Source of the DNA: Pedobacter sp. BS3
Lineage (GTDB): Bacteria; Bacteroidota; Bacteroidia; Sphingobacteriales; Sphingobacteriaceae
Length of the DNA stretch: 64,000 nucleotides
Assembly: GCF_008274585.1 (NCBI RefSeq)
Contig: NZ_VTRT01000001.1
Coordinates: 1,240,001-1,304,000 of the forward strand
Reading direction: 5' to 3'
Made by a program: the position numbers and the translations under genes. This document shows positions 53,139-62,170 of this stretch, piece after piece (positions within the stretch are counted from its first letter, which is position 1; every line of letters starts with the position of its first letter). Under the pieces are notes generated by a model. The model was not told the origin of the DNA. It did not search any database and saw only the letters and a program-made list of their open reading frames with translations.

Positions 53139-55031
53139 ATGAGCAATCATCCTGATTCAAACAGAAACTCAATCCATAACAGGTGCTTTTTTACATTGCT
53201 TACGGTGGTACTGCTTGCTGCGTCTCATTGTGCTTTGGCCCAGCAAAGCACCCTGCAGGTTAATGTGCAAACAGCTAACGGTGGTAACATCAGCACGCAT
53301 ATCAATAAAACAGGAGATTCCCGGCAGGAGATATACACCATTGAATTAAAAAACCCGGATAAGCAATCGCGGAATTTAACGGGCATCCATGTTACATTGC
53401 GTCCCAACCCTCTTATCCCCGACGGTACAACCTACGTAATTGGCGCCGATGAAATGCTGAGAAACGAGGGTAATGCCGTGCTTACCCAAACCGGCAAGTC
53501 TACCAGGAATAATGATAATAATATGTACCTGATGTTTAAAAACAGCGATACGGATTATATGCTGGTTGGCGTGCTATCGTGGCGTACTTTTTTATGCCAG
53601 ATATTTTCTGATAACGGTATGGTACATATTAATGGCGATGGAGATAATAAGGAGCTAAAGGCAGGGGAGAAGGTAGCTTTTGAAAAGATAGTTTGCATGC
53701 ATGATGCTTCATGGCAGAATTTGCTTGACCGCTATGCGGATCTGATCGTTAAGGAAAATAAAGTACCTGTACCGCCAGATGTACACTGGAAAGGATGGGC
53801 CACCTGGGATTTTTATGTTCAGCATTTTTTGCCTGGCGATGTAACCCGCAATACCCAAATAATACAGGATATGCATGTAGACGTCAATATAATACAGATT
53901 GACGGCGGCTGGTGGAAACAGCGTGGCGATTATTTTGATGTACGGGATAATATACCCGGGGGCATTAAAGCTATGGTTGAGCAGATACATAAGGCTGGAT
54001 ATAAGGCAGGATTGCATTTTGACGGTTATCGCGTATCAAAAGGAGCGCATATTGTTAAAGCGCATCCTGAATATTTTTTGCATACGGCCAATGGCGATTT
54101 GCTCGAAAAAGGCATGGACCCGGTTACTAAAGATCCGTTGGTATATTGGGATTACTCACACCCGGGAGCCCAAAGCTACATCACCCGGGTAATGAAAAAT
54201 GCCAGGGAGAACTGGAAGGTTGATTACTTTAAAATAGACTTTATGCGTAATGGGTTGGTAGCAAAAGGCAAAAGCTATTTGCCGGTTACCAATGTAGAAC
54301 GATACAGAATGGGTATTATGGCCATGAAAAAAGGAATATCCGATGCTTATTTCCTGGCATGCAGTCCGAATTTCGGAGTAAATATCGGGCTGATCCCGGC
54401 CTCAAGGACAGGGCCGGATATTCAACCGGATTATGAATCTGTAAAGGTACGGGCGCAGCATAACTCAGGCAGCTACTATTTCAGTAAGAAAATATACCAG
54501 TGCGATCCGGATTACCTGGTATTGCGTTCAAAAGCTGAAAGTAATGAACGGGATGGCAAAAGGGCATCGTTAACTTATGAGCAGGCAGCTATGTGGGCAA
54601 ACTTTGTAGCTATTTATGGTAATGTACGTCTTGAAAGCGATGAGCTTAGCCTGTTAGCGGATAATAAAAAAGAGCTGATCAAACAGACATTCAATATGCC
54701 ATTTTTTGATAAAACCGTTCCCATGGATTTTTGGGATCATTATACATCGGCCTCAGATGCGCCTAACTTTTATCTTGCAAAAAGCACCGACGGTGAGATC
54801 TGTATCGGCTTATTTAACTGGAGTGCTGATAACGCAGCGTTTAAGATAACAGGCTTTACATCTGATGGAGTATTAACAGCATATAACGGTAATAATGCTA
54901 TTAAAATAACAAACGGTGTATTAAGCTGTCATTTAAAAGGTATAAGCTCTGTTCTGTTAAAATACACCGGCAACGAAACATTCGATCGGCTACGAAAAGA
55001 GCTGGTACTGCAAAAAACGTATGTAAAATAA
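53139..55031 (+). CDS. GH36-like alpha-galactosidase (clan GH-D)
   Basis: A 630-residue secreted protein. After a signal peptide comes a beta-sandwich, then a clan GH-D barrel: HWKGWATWDFYVQHFLPGDV, IIQIDGGWWKQRGDYF, the nucleophile in DYFKIDFMRNG (D367) and the acid/base in SRTGPDIQPD (D427). The reaction is retaining cleavage of alpha-linked galactose or a similar sugar. It follows the GH42-like gene by ten bases. A neighbouring GH27 makes two clan-D enzymes in the locus. Confidence 0.82.
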   Translation: MSNHPDSNRNSIHNRCFFTLLTVVLLAASHCALAQQSTLQVNVQTANGGNISTHINKTGDSRQEIYTIELKNPDKQSRNLTGIHVTLRPNPLIPDGTTYVIGADEMLRNEGNAVLTQTGKSTRNNDNNMYLMFKNSDTDYMLVGVLSWRTFLCQIFSDNGMVHINGDGDNKELKAGEKVAFEKIVCMHDASWQNLLDRYADLIVKENKVPVPPDVHWKGWATWDFYVQHFLPGDVTRNTQIIQDMHVDVNIIQIDGGWWKQRGDYFDVRDNIPGGIKAMVEQIHKAGYKAGLHFDGYRVSKGAHIVKAHPEYFLHTANGDLLEKGMDPVTKDPLVYWDYSHPGAQSYITRVMKNARENWKVDYFKIDFMRNGLVAKGKSYLPVTNVERYRMGIMAMKKGISDAYFLACSPNFGVNIGLIPASRTGPDIQPDYESVKVRAQHNSGSYYFSKKIYQCDPDYLVLRSKAESNERDGKRASLTYEQAAMWANFVAIYGNVRLESDELSLLADNKKELIKQTFNMPFFDKTVPMDFWDHYTSASDAPNFYLAKSTDGEICIGLFNWSADNAAFKITGFTSDGVLTAYNGNNAIKITNGVLSCHLKGISSVLLKYTGNETFDRLRKELVLQKTYVK

Positions 55032-55071
55032 CTTCCCGTTTTGTTTCAGTAAACCTTGATACCAGTGTTTC

Positions 55072-55086
55072 ATCTAATATGAGTTA
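55072..55086. promoter_or_regulatory. 15-base motif shared with 57640-57654
   Basis: atctaatatgagtta occurs here, 131 bases before the AraC start at 55218, and again at 57640-57654 between the divergent clan-A-like hydrolase and sulfatase genes. A shared regulator site is possible. Confidence 0.45.
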
Positions 55087-55217
55087 AATTCAGTTAACCG
55101 CTACTGTTCAATTAAATAAACCAGCATATAATAAAAACAAATATTAAACAGGCGGAGAAATATTTATTTTAACATCAGAGGTTCCATTTAATCATTTAAT
55201 AACATAAAAATAGATAG

Positions 55218-56066
55218 ATGAAATTAGTACTAAAAAAGTTGTCGTTACCTATTAATGCTTCGTTTTCAATATGGAAAGATAAGCAGCCCTGTACAGATGA
55301 AATTCCGCATTTTCACCCTGAATATGAATTTATCCATGTGTTGAAAGGGCACGGTATGCTATTGGTGGCAGATAAAATTTATCCCTTCTCTGAAGGTGAC
55401 CTGGCTTTTTTAGGATCAAACCTGCCTCATTTATGGCGTACCGATCCCTATTATAAACATAACGATGTTGAGGTATTGTTTACGCATTTTTCCGAGGATT
55501 TTTTAGGGAAGGATTTTTTTTACAGGCCGGCAATGGCTCATATCCTGCAATTACTTCGTAAGGCCGAGAAAGGTCTTGCCATTAAGGGGAAAACAAAAAA
55601 GCTGTTATCCGATAAATTCAGCGTTATGATAAAGGCACAGCCATTTTCCAGGATATTGTTTTTACTTGATGTGCTGCATTCCCTGGCCTTATCAACCGAG
55701 CTGGAAGAATTATCTGACAAAAGCCATAGCTCAACACATATAGATACTATTTTGATGGACAAAATTTATACCTACCTGAGCCATCACTTTAAAGATGACA
55801 TTAATTTAGATGAAATTGCAGAGGTAGCACATTTAAGCACTTCCGCGTTTTGTAAATATTTTAAAAAACATACTCAGAAAACATTTTCCGAGTTTTTGAA
55901 TGAAGTGAAGATCCGGCATGCCTGTAAGCTGCTTATTGAAACCGATTATTCCGTATCCCAGGTATGCTATGAATCAGGATTTAAGTCCTTAACCAATTTT
56001 AACCGGCAATTTAAAACCATTACCCAGCTAACTCCTCATGGGTATCGCAGGCAGCATTTAGAATAG
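55218..56066 (+). CDS. AraC-family transcriptional regulator, paralogue 2
   Basis: A 282-residue regulator with the same plan as the one at 32167-33048: a cupin sensor (EIPHFHPEYEFIHVLKGHG, PHLWRTD) and a C-terminal double helix-turn-helix (INLDEIAEVAHLSTSAFCKY, YSVSQVCYESGFKS). The two DNA-binding halves are nearly identical while the sensors differ more. It is the last gene after the sulfatase/GH42-like/GH36-like run and lies 186 bases from it, so it may have its own promoter. Confidence 0.9.
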   Translation: MKLVLKKLSLPINASFSIWKDKQPCTDEIPHFHPEYEFIHVLKGHGMLLVADKIYPFSEGDLAFLGSNLPHLWRTDPYYKHNDVEVLFTHFSEDFLGKDFFYRPAMAHILQLLRKAEKGLAIKGKTKKLLSDKFSVMIKAQPFSRILFLLDVLHSLALSTELEELSDKSHSSTHIDTILMDKIYTYLSHHFKDDINLDEIAEVAHLSTSAFCKYFKKHTQKTFSEFLNEVKIRHACKLLIETDYSVSQVCYESGFKSLTNFNRQFKTITQLTPHGYRRQHLE

Positions 56067-56205
56067 TGCAGATGATCTGCGAATGATGATCTTGAGGTTA
56101 CGAATAATGAAAACTTCCGGAGTTTAATTTTACAGGTGATAGAAAAACTCCGGAAGCAGAATGAACAAAGAAACAATTCGGGAGCAATATAATCCAACAA
56201 TGAGT

Positions 56206-56323
56206 ATACTCCTTAAATCTTCCCCGGGTGCTTTTTGACTTTTTAGTCAGCCCCAACGAATAAATGTTGGTCGGGGAACAGACCAAGGGGGGTAAGAACT
56301 AATGATTATACTCCTTAAATCTT
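56206..56323. repeat. Direct repeat pair atactccttaaatctt
   Basis: The 16-base word occurs at 56206-56221 and 56308-56323, with a ccaac/gttgg stem and ccccgg sequence between. The gap between the AraC gene and the second clan-A-like gene holds nothing else. Confidence 0.55.
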
Positions 56324-56345
56324 AAATCTCAAATCTCAACACCCC

Positions 56346-57470
56346 TTATGGATAATTCGTAATAATAAAGTTTCTAAAGGCTTTGCCGGTGTTTCTTAAC
56401 GTTCCATTACCATTTTGCAGCGGAATAGCATCTCCAATAATACCGTCGCCACCACTGTACCATAGTACATAAGGTACGCTCATGGCTTTTACCTTACTCA
56501 TAATGTCTGTAGTAATGCCGGGCTGAAGATTAAGCTGACCGATCTCGTTGGTTATAACCTCTTTGCCGGTTTTATTCCGCAGGCAGCGTATAGTTGAACC
56601 AAGCGTTGTTGCATCGATATGAGAGATGGTATCTAAGCCTCCCTGCTCGCTGGGCATTGCCCGCATGGCAACCGGCTCATACCAGTGGAAGTTAACATAA
56701 TCCAGCGGAAGCTGCTTATACTTGTTGATCAGCACTAAACCGGTATCTAACATGGCCTGGTATCCGCCTTTGGTAAGATCAGGATTACCGTTAGCATCCA
56801 ATTTATCGGCAGGGAATGCTTTTGCTGCATAATTCTTAGCCTTATTCACCAGTCCGCTATCAATATAACTTTTCCATGTTATTAGCGTAGCCATGCGGCA
56901 TACAATACCACCGTTGGTAACCTTGATCGGCGTAGACTGGGAGTGAGCCACATTAATGGCTGCCTTTAGCTCATTAAAATAATCAGACAAGGGCCCTGAA
57001 TGATAGTTTTGGTTCACTTCCTCATTTTCTATAACAAGCACTTCGGGCTGGTAAACGGCCAAAACACTGGATAACTTTGTTTTAAAGGCTACCGTATCGG
57101 TTGGAAAAGGTTGCTGACTGCCGGTTGGTTTGTTGCTGATGTTCAGCACAACTTTGATGCCTGCATTGGCGTAGGCATCATACAGATTAGCTGTTCCGCT
57201 AAAGGTAGATAAGGCAATGTTCATACGGGCATACTTGCATTTTAACGAGTCTTTTACCAAAACAACTTTCTGTGCAGGTGTAAACTGTACTCCGTCTGTT
57301 TCATTGATCAGCGCCCCGAAAATGTTGGTGGTGATCTGGGAAATACCTGCTTCGGCTGTTTGTTCAGTACGTTGCTCCTTTGTAGCAAGAGCGGGACTTC
57401 TTTTGCACCCCATTGCTGTAATTGCAACTATTGCAATAAAAAAATGGGGAAGAATTTTTTTTACTCTCAT
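56346..57470 (-). CDS. Putative clan GH-A-like glycoside hydrolase lipoprotein, paralogue 2
   Basis: About 374 residues from the ATG at 57470, which begins a lipoprotein signal (MRVKKILPHFFIAIVAITAM, then Gly-Cys). It aligns by eye with the 31097-32146 product: VLVIENEEVNQNYHSGPLSD for the acid/base region, IKVTNGGIVC, VNFHWYEP, EVITNEIGQL for the nucleophile region and VLWYSGGDGIIGDAIPLQNG at the end. The two share the last ~60 residues closely. Family is not recognised. The lipid anchor differs from paralogue 1. Confidence 0.65.
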   Translation of the reverse strand: MRVKKILPHFFIAIVAITAMGCKRSPALATKEQRTEQTAEAGISQITTNIFGALINETDGVQFTPAQKVVLVKDSLKCKYARMNIALSTFSGTANLYDAYANAGIKVVLNISNKPTGSQQPFPTDTVAFKTKLSSVLAVYQPEVLVIENEEVNQNYHSGPLSDYFNELKAAINVAHSQSTPIKVTNGGIVCRMATLITWKSYIDSGLVNKAKNYAAKAFPADKLDANGNPDLTKGGYQAMLDTGLVLINKYKQLPLDYVNFHWYEPVAMRAMPSEQGGLDTISHIDATTLGSTIRCLRNKTGKEVITNEIGQLNLQPGITTDIMSKVKAMSVPYVLWYSGGDGIIGDAIPLQNGNGTLRNTGKAFRNFIITNYP

Positions 57471-57985
57471 AGCTTTTTGATTTAATTGGTTAAAAATTAT
57501 CAGTAACAATCAGCTGAATAATATACCCGATGCCGAACGCCGTAAGAAGTAAAGGAACAGAAGTATAGTAAAACGTTGGCATTATATAATCAGCAACACA
57601 ATATTAGGGTGATATTAAAGGCAAAACTTCTTACTTTTTATCTAATATGAGTTATAATTTGCTGATAGAGAGCAGAAAAGAATTCAGCGTTTTAGCACGT
57701 GTTTAATTTCATAAAACAATGGTTTTATTGCTGCTGGTGGGGACACCAGCAGCGGTAGGATTGCACGTTTCAGAGGGAAAATATTAAACCTGATGCGTAT
57801 ACAAATACCCGGGGCGGAATAACGAACGGCAGTGCAAATTTTTCGCAGGTACATTCATCAATGCATCATCCAAATTGCATTTTTAAACTTTTCAACGACA
57901 ATGTTTTTAGGTTTAGCCACAAATATGATAATGGCTTTAAGCCAATAGCAGTAATATTGTATCCTGAATAACCAATTATTGTAGT
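57471..57985. promoter_or_regulatory. Divergent gap with hairpin and shared motif
   Basis: These 515 bases between the clan-A-like gene and the sulfatase hold a shared 15-base motif (57640-57654) and a perfect hairpin, gctgctggtg-ggga-caccagcagc (57730-57753). The word gaacggcagtgc (57824-57835) recurs at 11753-11764. No gene is seen. Confidence 0.55.
57730..57753. repeat. Perfect ggtg-ggga-cacc hairpin repeat
   Basis: A 10-bp perfect stem with a 4-base loop, related in reverse orientation to 45571-45592. Confidence 0.7.
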
Positions 57986-59704
57986 ATGGTAAACTGTAGG
58001 AAAATTTTATCAGGCACTATCTTATTTGCAATCATCCTTATAACAGGCTATGGGTTTATAAATTATAAACCTGAAACAAAAAAGGATAATCGCCCCAATA
58101 TCATTATCATCCTGGCCGATGATTTAGGCTACTCTGATATTGGCGCCTATGGCGGCGAAATTCATACGCCTAACCTGGATTACCTTGCGGCTAACGGATT
58201 GCGATTTTCCCGTTTTTATAACATATCACGCTGTTGTCCCAGCCGGGCTTCGCTGCTAACCGGATTGTATAATCACGTGGCCGGTATTGGCGAGATGACC
58301 ATGGATAAGCATGAGCCCGGTTACCGGGGGTATCTTACCGAAAATACGGTCACGCTGGCCGAGGTATTGAAAACCGCGGGGTATCATACCGCCATGTCGG
58401 GTAAGTGGCATGTGTCCAATACCGTAGAACAGCCCACAAAAGAAGCGCAGTTAGCCTGGCTTAACCACCAAACAGATCATCCTTTATTTTCACCATTGGA
58501 GCAGTATCCTACCAGCCGCGGATTTGAGAAATTCTTTGGCACCTTATGGGGAGTTGTAGATTATTACGATCCTTTCAGCCTGGTAAGCGGTACTACACCT
58601 ATAAAAAATGTGCCGGCAAATTATTACCATACCGATGCCATTAACGATACTGCTGCGGCCTACATTCGCGAGTTCAGTAAAGACAATAAGCCGTTCTTTT
58701 TGTATGTTGCTCAAAATGCGCCGCACTGGCCTATCCAGGCATTGCCCGAAGACATAGAAAAGTATAAAGATACTTATAAAGCTGGCTGGGACGCCATTCG
58801 TGAAGCACGTTATAAGCGTATGGTACAATCCGGGTTGATCGATCCGGCAAAAGCGCCCTTATCACCACGCTGGCAAAATAACCTGAGCTGGGAAAATAAC
58901 CCCGATAAGGATTGGGATGCCCGGGCAATGGCCGTGCATGCAGCTATGGTAGACCGTATGGATCAGGGAATTGGCCGTATCATTAAAGCCTTGCGTGAAA
59001 CCGGGCAGCTGGATAATACGCTGATCTTCTTTTTAAGCGATAACGGTGCAAGTCCCGAGATCTGTGCCCGTTTCGGCCCCGGCTTTGACCGCCCTGGCGA
59101 AACCAGAACCGGGCAGAAAATAACGTATGATGTGAATAAGAAAGCGCTTACCGGCCCTCAAACAACTTATGCTTCCATTGGGCCGCGTTGGGCAAACGTA
59201 GCCAATACACCGTACCAGTTTGCCAAAGCCGATTCATACGAAGGTGGCGTGCATGCCCCCCTGATAGCTTTTTGGCCGGCGGGTATTACCGCTAAAAAAG
59301 GCAGCATTACCGGTACAATGGGGCATGTTATGGATTTTATGGCTACCTGTGTTGAACTGGCAAAAGCACATTATCCTGCCGAGTACAAAGGGCGCAAGAT
59401 CACTCCGATGCAGGGGATCAGCCTGGTTCCTGCGCTTAAAGGCCAATCTGCCAAAGGTCATGATGCTTTATTTAATGAGCATTACAATGCCCGTTATGCC
59501 CGTGTTGGCGACTGGAAGCTGGTGTCGCATGCTAAAGATACAACCTGGCATCTGTATCACATCAGCGATGATCAGACCGAATTGAAAGACTTGAAAGAAC
59601 AACATCCCGGTAAAGTGAAAGAACTGGAACAACAATGGCGGCAGTGGGCAACCTCGCATCAGGTATTCCCCAAGCCTGCTGCTCCTCCAAAACAAGAACA
59701 TTAA
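57986..59704 (+). CDS. S1 sulfatase (arylsulfatase type)
   Basis: A 572-residue sulfatase with an N-terminal hydrophobic segment (ILSGTILFAIILITGYGFIN) that is a signal anchor or signal peptide. Motifs are ADDLGYSDIGAYGG, C83-C-P-S-R and FLSDNGASPEICARFGPG. An insert near the middle is typical of larger arylsulfatase A-like enzymes. The C-terminal region has TWHLYHISDDQTELKDL. It begins the operon-like run sulfatase - GH2 - sulfatase. Target sulfate position is unknown. Confidence 0.92.
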   Translation: MVNCRKILSGTILFAIILITGYGFINYKPETKKDNRPNIIIILADDLGYSDIGAYGGEIHTPNLDYLAANGLRFSRFYNISRCCPSRASLLTGLYNHVAGIGEMTMDKHEPGYRGYLTENTVTLAEVLKTAGYHTAMSGKWHVSNTVEQPTKEAQLAWLNHQTDHPLFSPLEQYPTSRGFEKFFGTLWGVVDYYDPFSLVSGTTPIKNVPANYYHTDAINDTAAAYIREFSKDNKPFFLYVAQNAPHWPIQALPEDIEKYKDTYKAGWDAIREARYKRMVQSGLIDPAKAPLSPRWQNNLSWENNPDKDWDARAMAVHAAMVDRMDQGIGRIIKALRETGQLDNTLIFFLSDNGASPEICARFGPGFDRPGETRTGQKITYDVNKKALTGPQTTYASIGPRWANVANTPYQFAKADSYEGGVHAPLIAFWPAGITAKKGSITGTMGHVMDFMATCVELAKAHYPAEYKGRKITPMQGISLVPALKGQSAKGHDALFNEHYNARYARVGDWKLVSHAKDTTWHLYHISDDQTELKDLKEQHPGKVKELEQQWRQWATSHQVFPKPAAPPKQEH

Positions 59705-59743
59705 GAAACAAGCATATTCATTATTTTTTGTCAGATTATTGAA

Positions 59744-61972
59744 ATGAAGAGAACCCTCACAGCAGCAGTTATTTGTATACAAGCGTTAACTGCTTTTTCG
59801 CAGAGCACCTGGAAACCTGTTCCGGGAAGAATTACTACTCCCTGGACGGATAAAGTTACGGCCAGTAAACCGCACGATGAGTATCCACGGCCGCAATTGG
59901 TACGCAGCCAATGGAAAAACCTGAATGGCCTGTGGAATTACGCTATTGTAGATAAAAATGCAGCGAAGCCTGAAAAGTACGACGGTAATATCCTGGTTCC
60001 TTTTTGTGCGGAGTCCAGCCTTTCGGGAGTTGGAAAGAGTGTGAAGCCTGATCAGAAATTATGGTATCAAACCACATTTACCGTGCCTTCAACATGGAAA
60101 TCAAAACAATTATTGCTGCATTTTGACGCGGTAGACTGGGAAACCACGGTTTGGCTGAACGGGAAAAAAGTAGGTGAGCATCGCGGTGGAAGCGATCCGT
60201 TTACGTTTGATATTACACCCTATCTTACTGCGCAATCTTCGCAGGAGCTGGTGGTATCCGTTTGGGATCCAACCGATACCGGTACACAGCCACGGGGAAA
60301 ACAGATGTTAAATCCTAAAGGGATCTGGTATACCCCTGTAACCGGCATCTGGCAAACTGTTTGGCTGGAGCCCGTGGCTAAAACGCATATCACGGCGGTA
60401 TTGCCGGTTGCCGATATCGATCGTAATAGGATCACTATCAATAACAAAATTGCAGGATTAACTGGTAATGAGCAGGTGCGGGTTACCGTCACTAAAGATA
60501 AAAAGCGTGTAGCACAGCAGGTTTTTGCCGCGAATAAAGTTGCCGAGGTGGCTATCCCCAATGCCCAATTATGGACTCCGGATAAGCCGGAACTATATCA
60601 CCTGGATATCGAATTGATACGTGGAAGTCAAAGTCTCGATAAGGTATCGTCGTATTTTGCTATGCGGAAGATCTCGGTAGGCAAAGATGACCTGGGTTAT
60701 GAGCGCTTGCTGCTTAATAATAAACCGTTATTTGAATATGGAACCTTAGATCAGGGCTGGTGGCCGGATGGCCTACTTACCCCGCCGACTGATGAAGCCA
60801 TGCGTTACGATATGGATGTGCTGAAAAGCATGGGCTTTAACATGCTGCGTAAACACATCAAGGTAGAGCCATCGCGATATTATTATTATGCCGACTCGGT
60901 TGGATTACTGATATGGCAGGATATGGTAACCGGGTTTGAAAGCGTCAAAAGCGATGTTCAGCATATAAAACCCGAGGCTGCGGAAGACTGGCAGCGCCCG
61001 AAGGAATCTGCAGTGCAATTTGAAAAGGAGTGGAAATCTATTATAGATCATTTACGGTTTTTCCCTTCCATTGTGGTATGGGTAACGTTCAACGAAGGCT
61101 GGGGACAGTACGATACCAAACGGATCGTGGAATGGACGCAGAAGTATGATCCGTCACGGGTAGTTGACGGCGTGAGTGGCTGGACAGACAGAAAAGTTGG
61201 CGCTATGAATGATGCGCATCATTATCCCGGTCCGGGCATGGAGCCGGCGGAGCAAAATCCCGGCAAGGTAATGGTATTGGGCGAGTTTGGCGGATTAGGT
61301 TTACCCATCCAGGGACATTTGTGGAACCCCGGCATGCGTAACTGGGGATACCGTACCTATAAAACTAAGGATGAATTAATTAAACAATATAAAGATCTGA
61401 TACATAACCTGTATCCAATGACTGGACACGGTTTGGCTGCTGCGGTATACACGCAAACCACTGATGTGGAAGGCGAGGTCAATGGCTTGATTACCTATGA
61501 TCGCCGGCAGATAAAAATAGAACCTTCGTTAATGCGCTCCTTGCATGCTCCATTATTTCAGCAGCCTAAACGGACATGGGTTATTGTTCCGGATTCGGAA
61601 GTAAGCGCTCACAGCATGTTGCATACTAACGTTGATCCGGGTGGTAACGGACAGCCTGATCTGTCGAAATTTAAAACAGTGAATGGAACTTTGGATCTGA
61701 AAAAAGGAGAGCAGGGCTGGTTTGCAAAAACCTTCTCATTAACCGATATCCCGAAGGGTATTCAGCTGCGCCTGGTTACCAGCGGCGATGTTAAAATATG
61801 GTTGAACGGCAAACTGGTGGTTGATAAAATGGTCAATGCCAAACGGCATTACGATGAAATTAACCTGAGCGAATACGTTGGGCAGCTTAAAAAAGGGAAT
61901 AATCAGCTTGTGGCCGAAGTTAAAAATGTAATGACCCCTAACGAGTTTGATATGGGTATGTATGCGTTTTAG
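59744..61972 (+). CDS. GH2 family beta-galactosidase-like enzyme
   Basis: A 742-residue secreted protein with a signal peptide. The GH2 order is present: sugar-binding jelly roll (YPRPQLVRSQWKNLNGLWNY), sandwich domain, then barrel (GFNMLRKHIKVEPSRYYYYA) with acid/base Glu451 in FNEGWGQYD and nucleophile Glu514 in VLGEFGG. A further beta-sandwich tail follows. GH2 members cleave beta-linked galactose, arabinose-like, mannose or uronic acid residues; beta-galactosidase is the leading guess here. It follows the sulfatase gene by 39 bases. Confidence 0.88.
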   Translation: MKRTLTAAVICIQALTAFSQSTWKPVPGRITTPWTDKVTASKPHDEYPRPQLVRSQWKNLNGLWNYAIVDKNAAKPEKYDGNILVPFCAESSLSGVGKSVKPDQKLWYQTTFTVPSTWKSKQLLLHFDAVDWETTVWLNGKKVGEHRGGSDPFTFDITPYLTAQSSQELVVSVWDPTDTGTQPRGKQMLNPKGIWYTPVTGIWQTVWLEPVAKTHITAVLPVADIDRNRITINNKIAGLTGNEQVRVTVTKDKKRVAQQVFAANKVAEVAIPNAQLWTPDKPELYHLDIELIRGSQSLDKVSSYFAMRKISVGKDDLGYERLLLNNKPLFEYGTLDQGWWPDGLLTPPTDEAMRYDMDVLKSMGFNMLRKHIKVEPSRYYYYADSVGLLIWQDMVTGFESVKSDVQHIKPEAAEDWQRPKESAVQFEKEWKSIIDHLRFFPSIVVWVTFNEGWGQYDTKRIVEWTQKYDPSRVVDGVSGWTDRKVGAMNDAHHYPGPGMEPAEQNPGKVMVLGEFGGLGLPIQGHLWNPGMRNWGYRTYKTKDELIKQYKDLIHNLYPMTGHGLAAAVYTQTTDVEGEVNGLITYDRRQIKIEPSLMRSLHAPLFQQPKRTWVIVPDSEVSAHSMLHTNVDPGGNGQPDLSKFKTVNGTLDLKKGEQGWFAKTFSLTDIPKGIQLRLVTSGDVKIWLNGKLVVDKMVNAKRHYDEINLSEYVGQLKKGNNQLVAEVKNVMTPNEFDMGMYAF

Positions 61973-62051
61973 AAAAAGTCCTGATCCCGGCCTGTCTCCT
62001 GGCAGGCTGGAAATACACTGTTCTGTCAGAGACCGGCAGGGATGAGAAGTA

Positions 62052-62075
62052 TCGCCTTTTCAATAGAAAAGGCGA
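62052..62075. terminator. Perfect hairpin after the GH2 gene
   Basis: tcgccttttc (62052-62061), loop aata, gaaaaggcga (62066-62075). It lies 80 bases after the GH2 stop and before the last sulfatase gene. No T-run follows, so it may be an attenuating or dispersed hairpin rather than a strong terminator. Confidence 0.45.
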
Positions 62076-62170
62076 GGCTTCACCATCCCAAAACCTCGAA
62101 ATCTGATAAAATTGTTGTGCACAAAACTTGTTTTGATCATGTAATGTTTTTTCACAAATGCAATTGAAAT

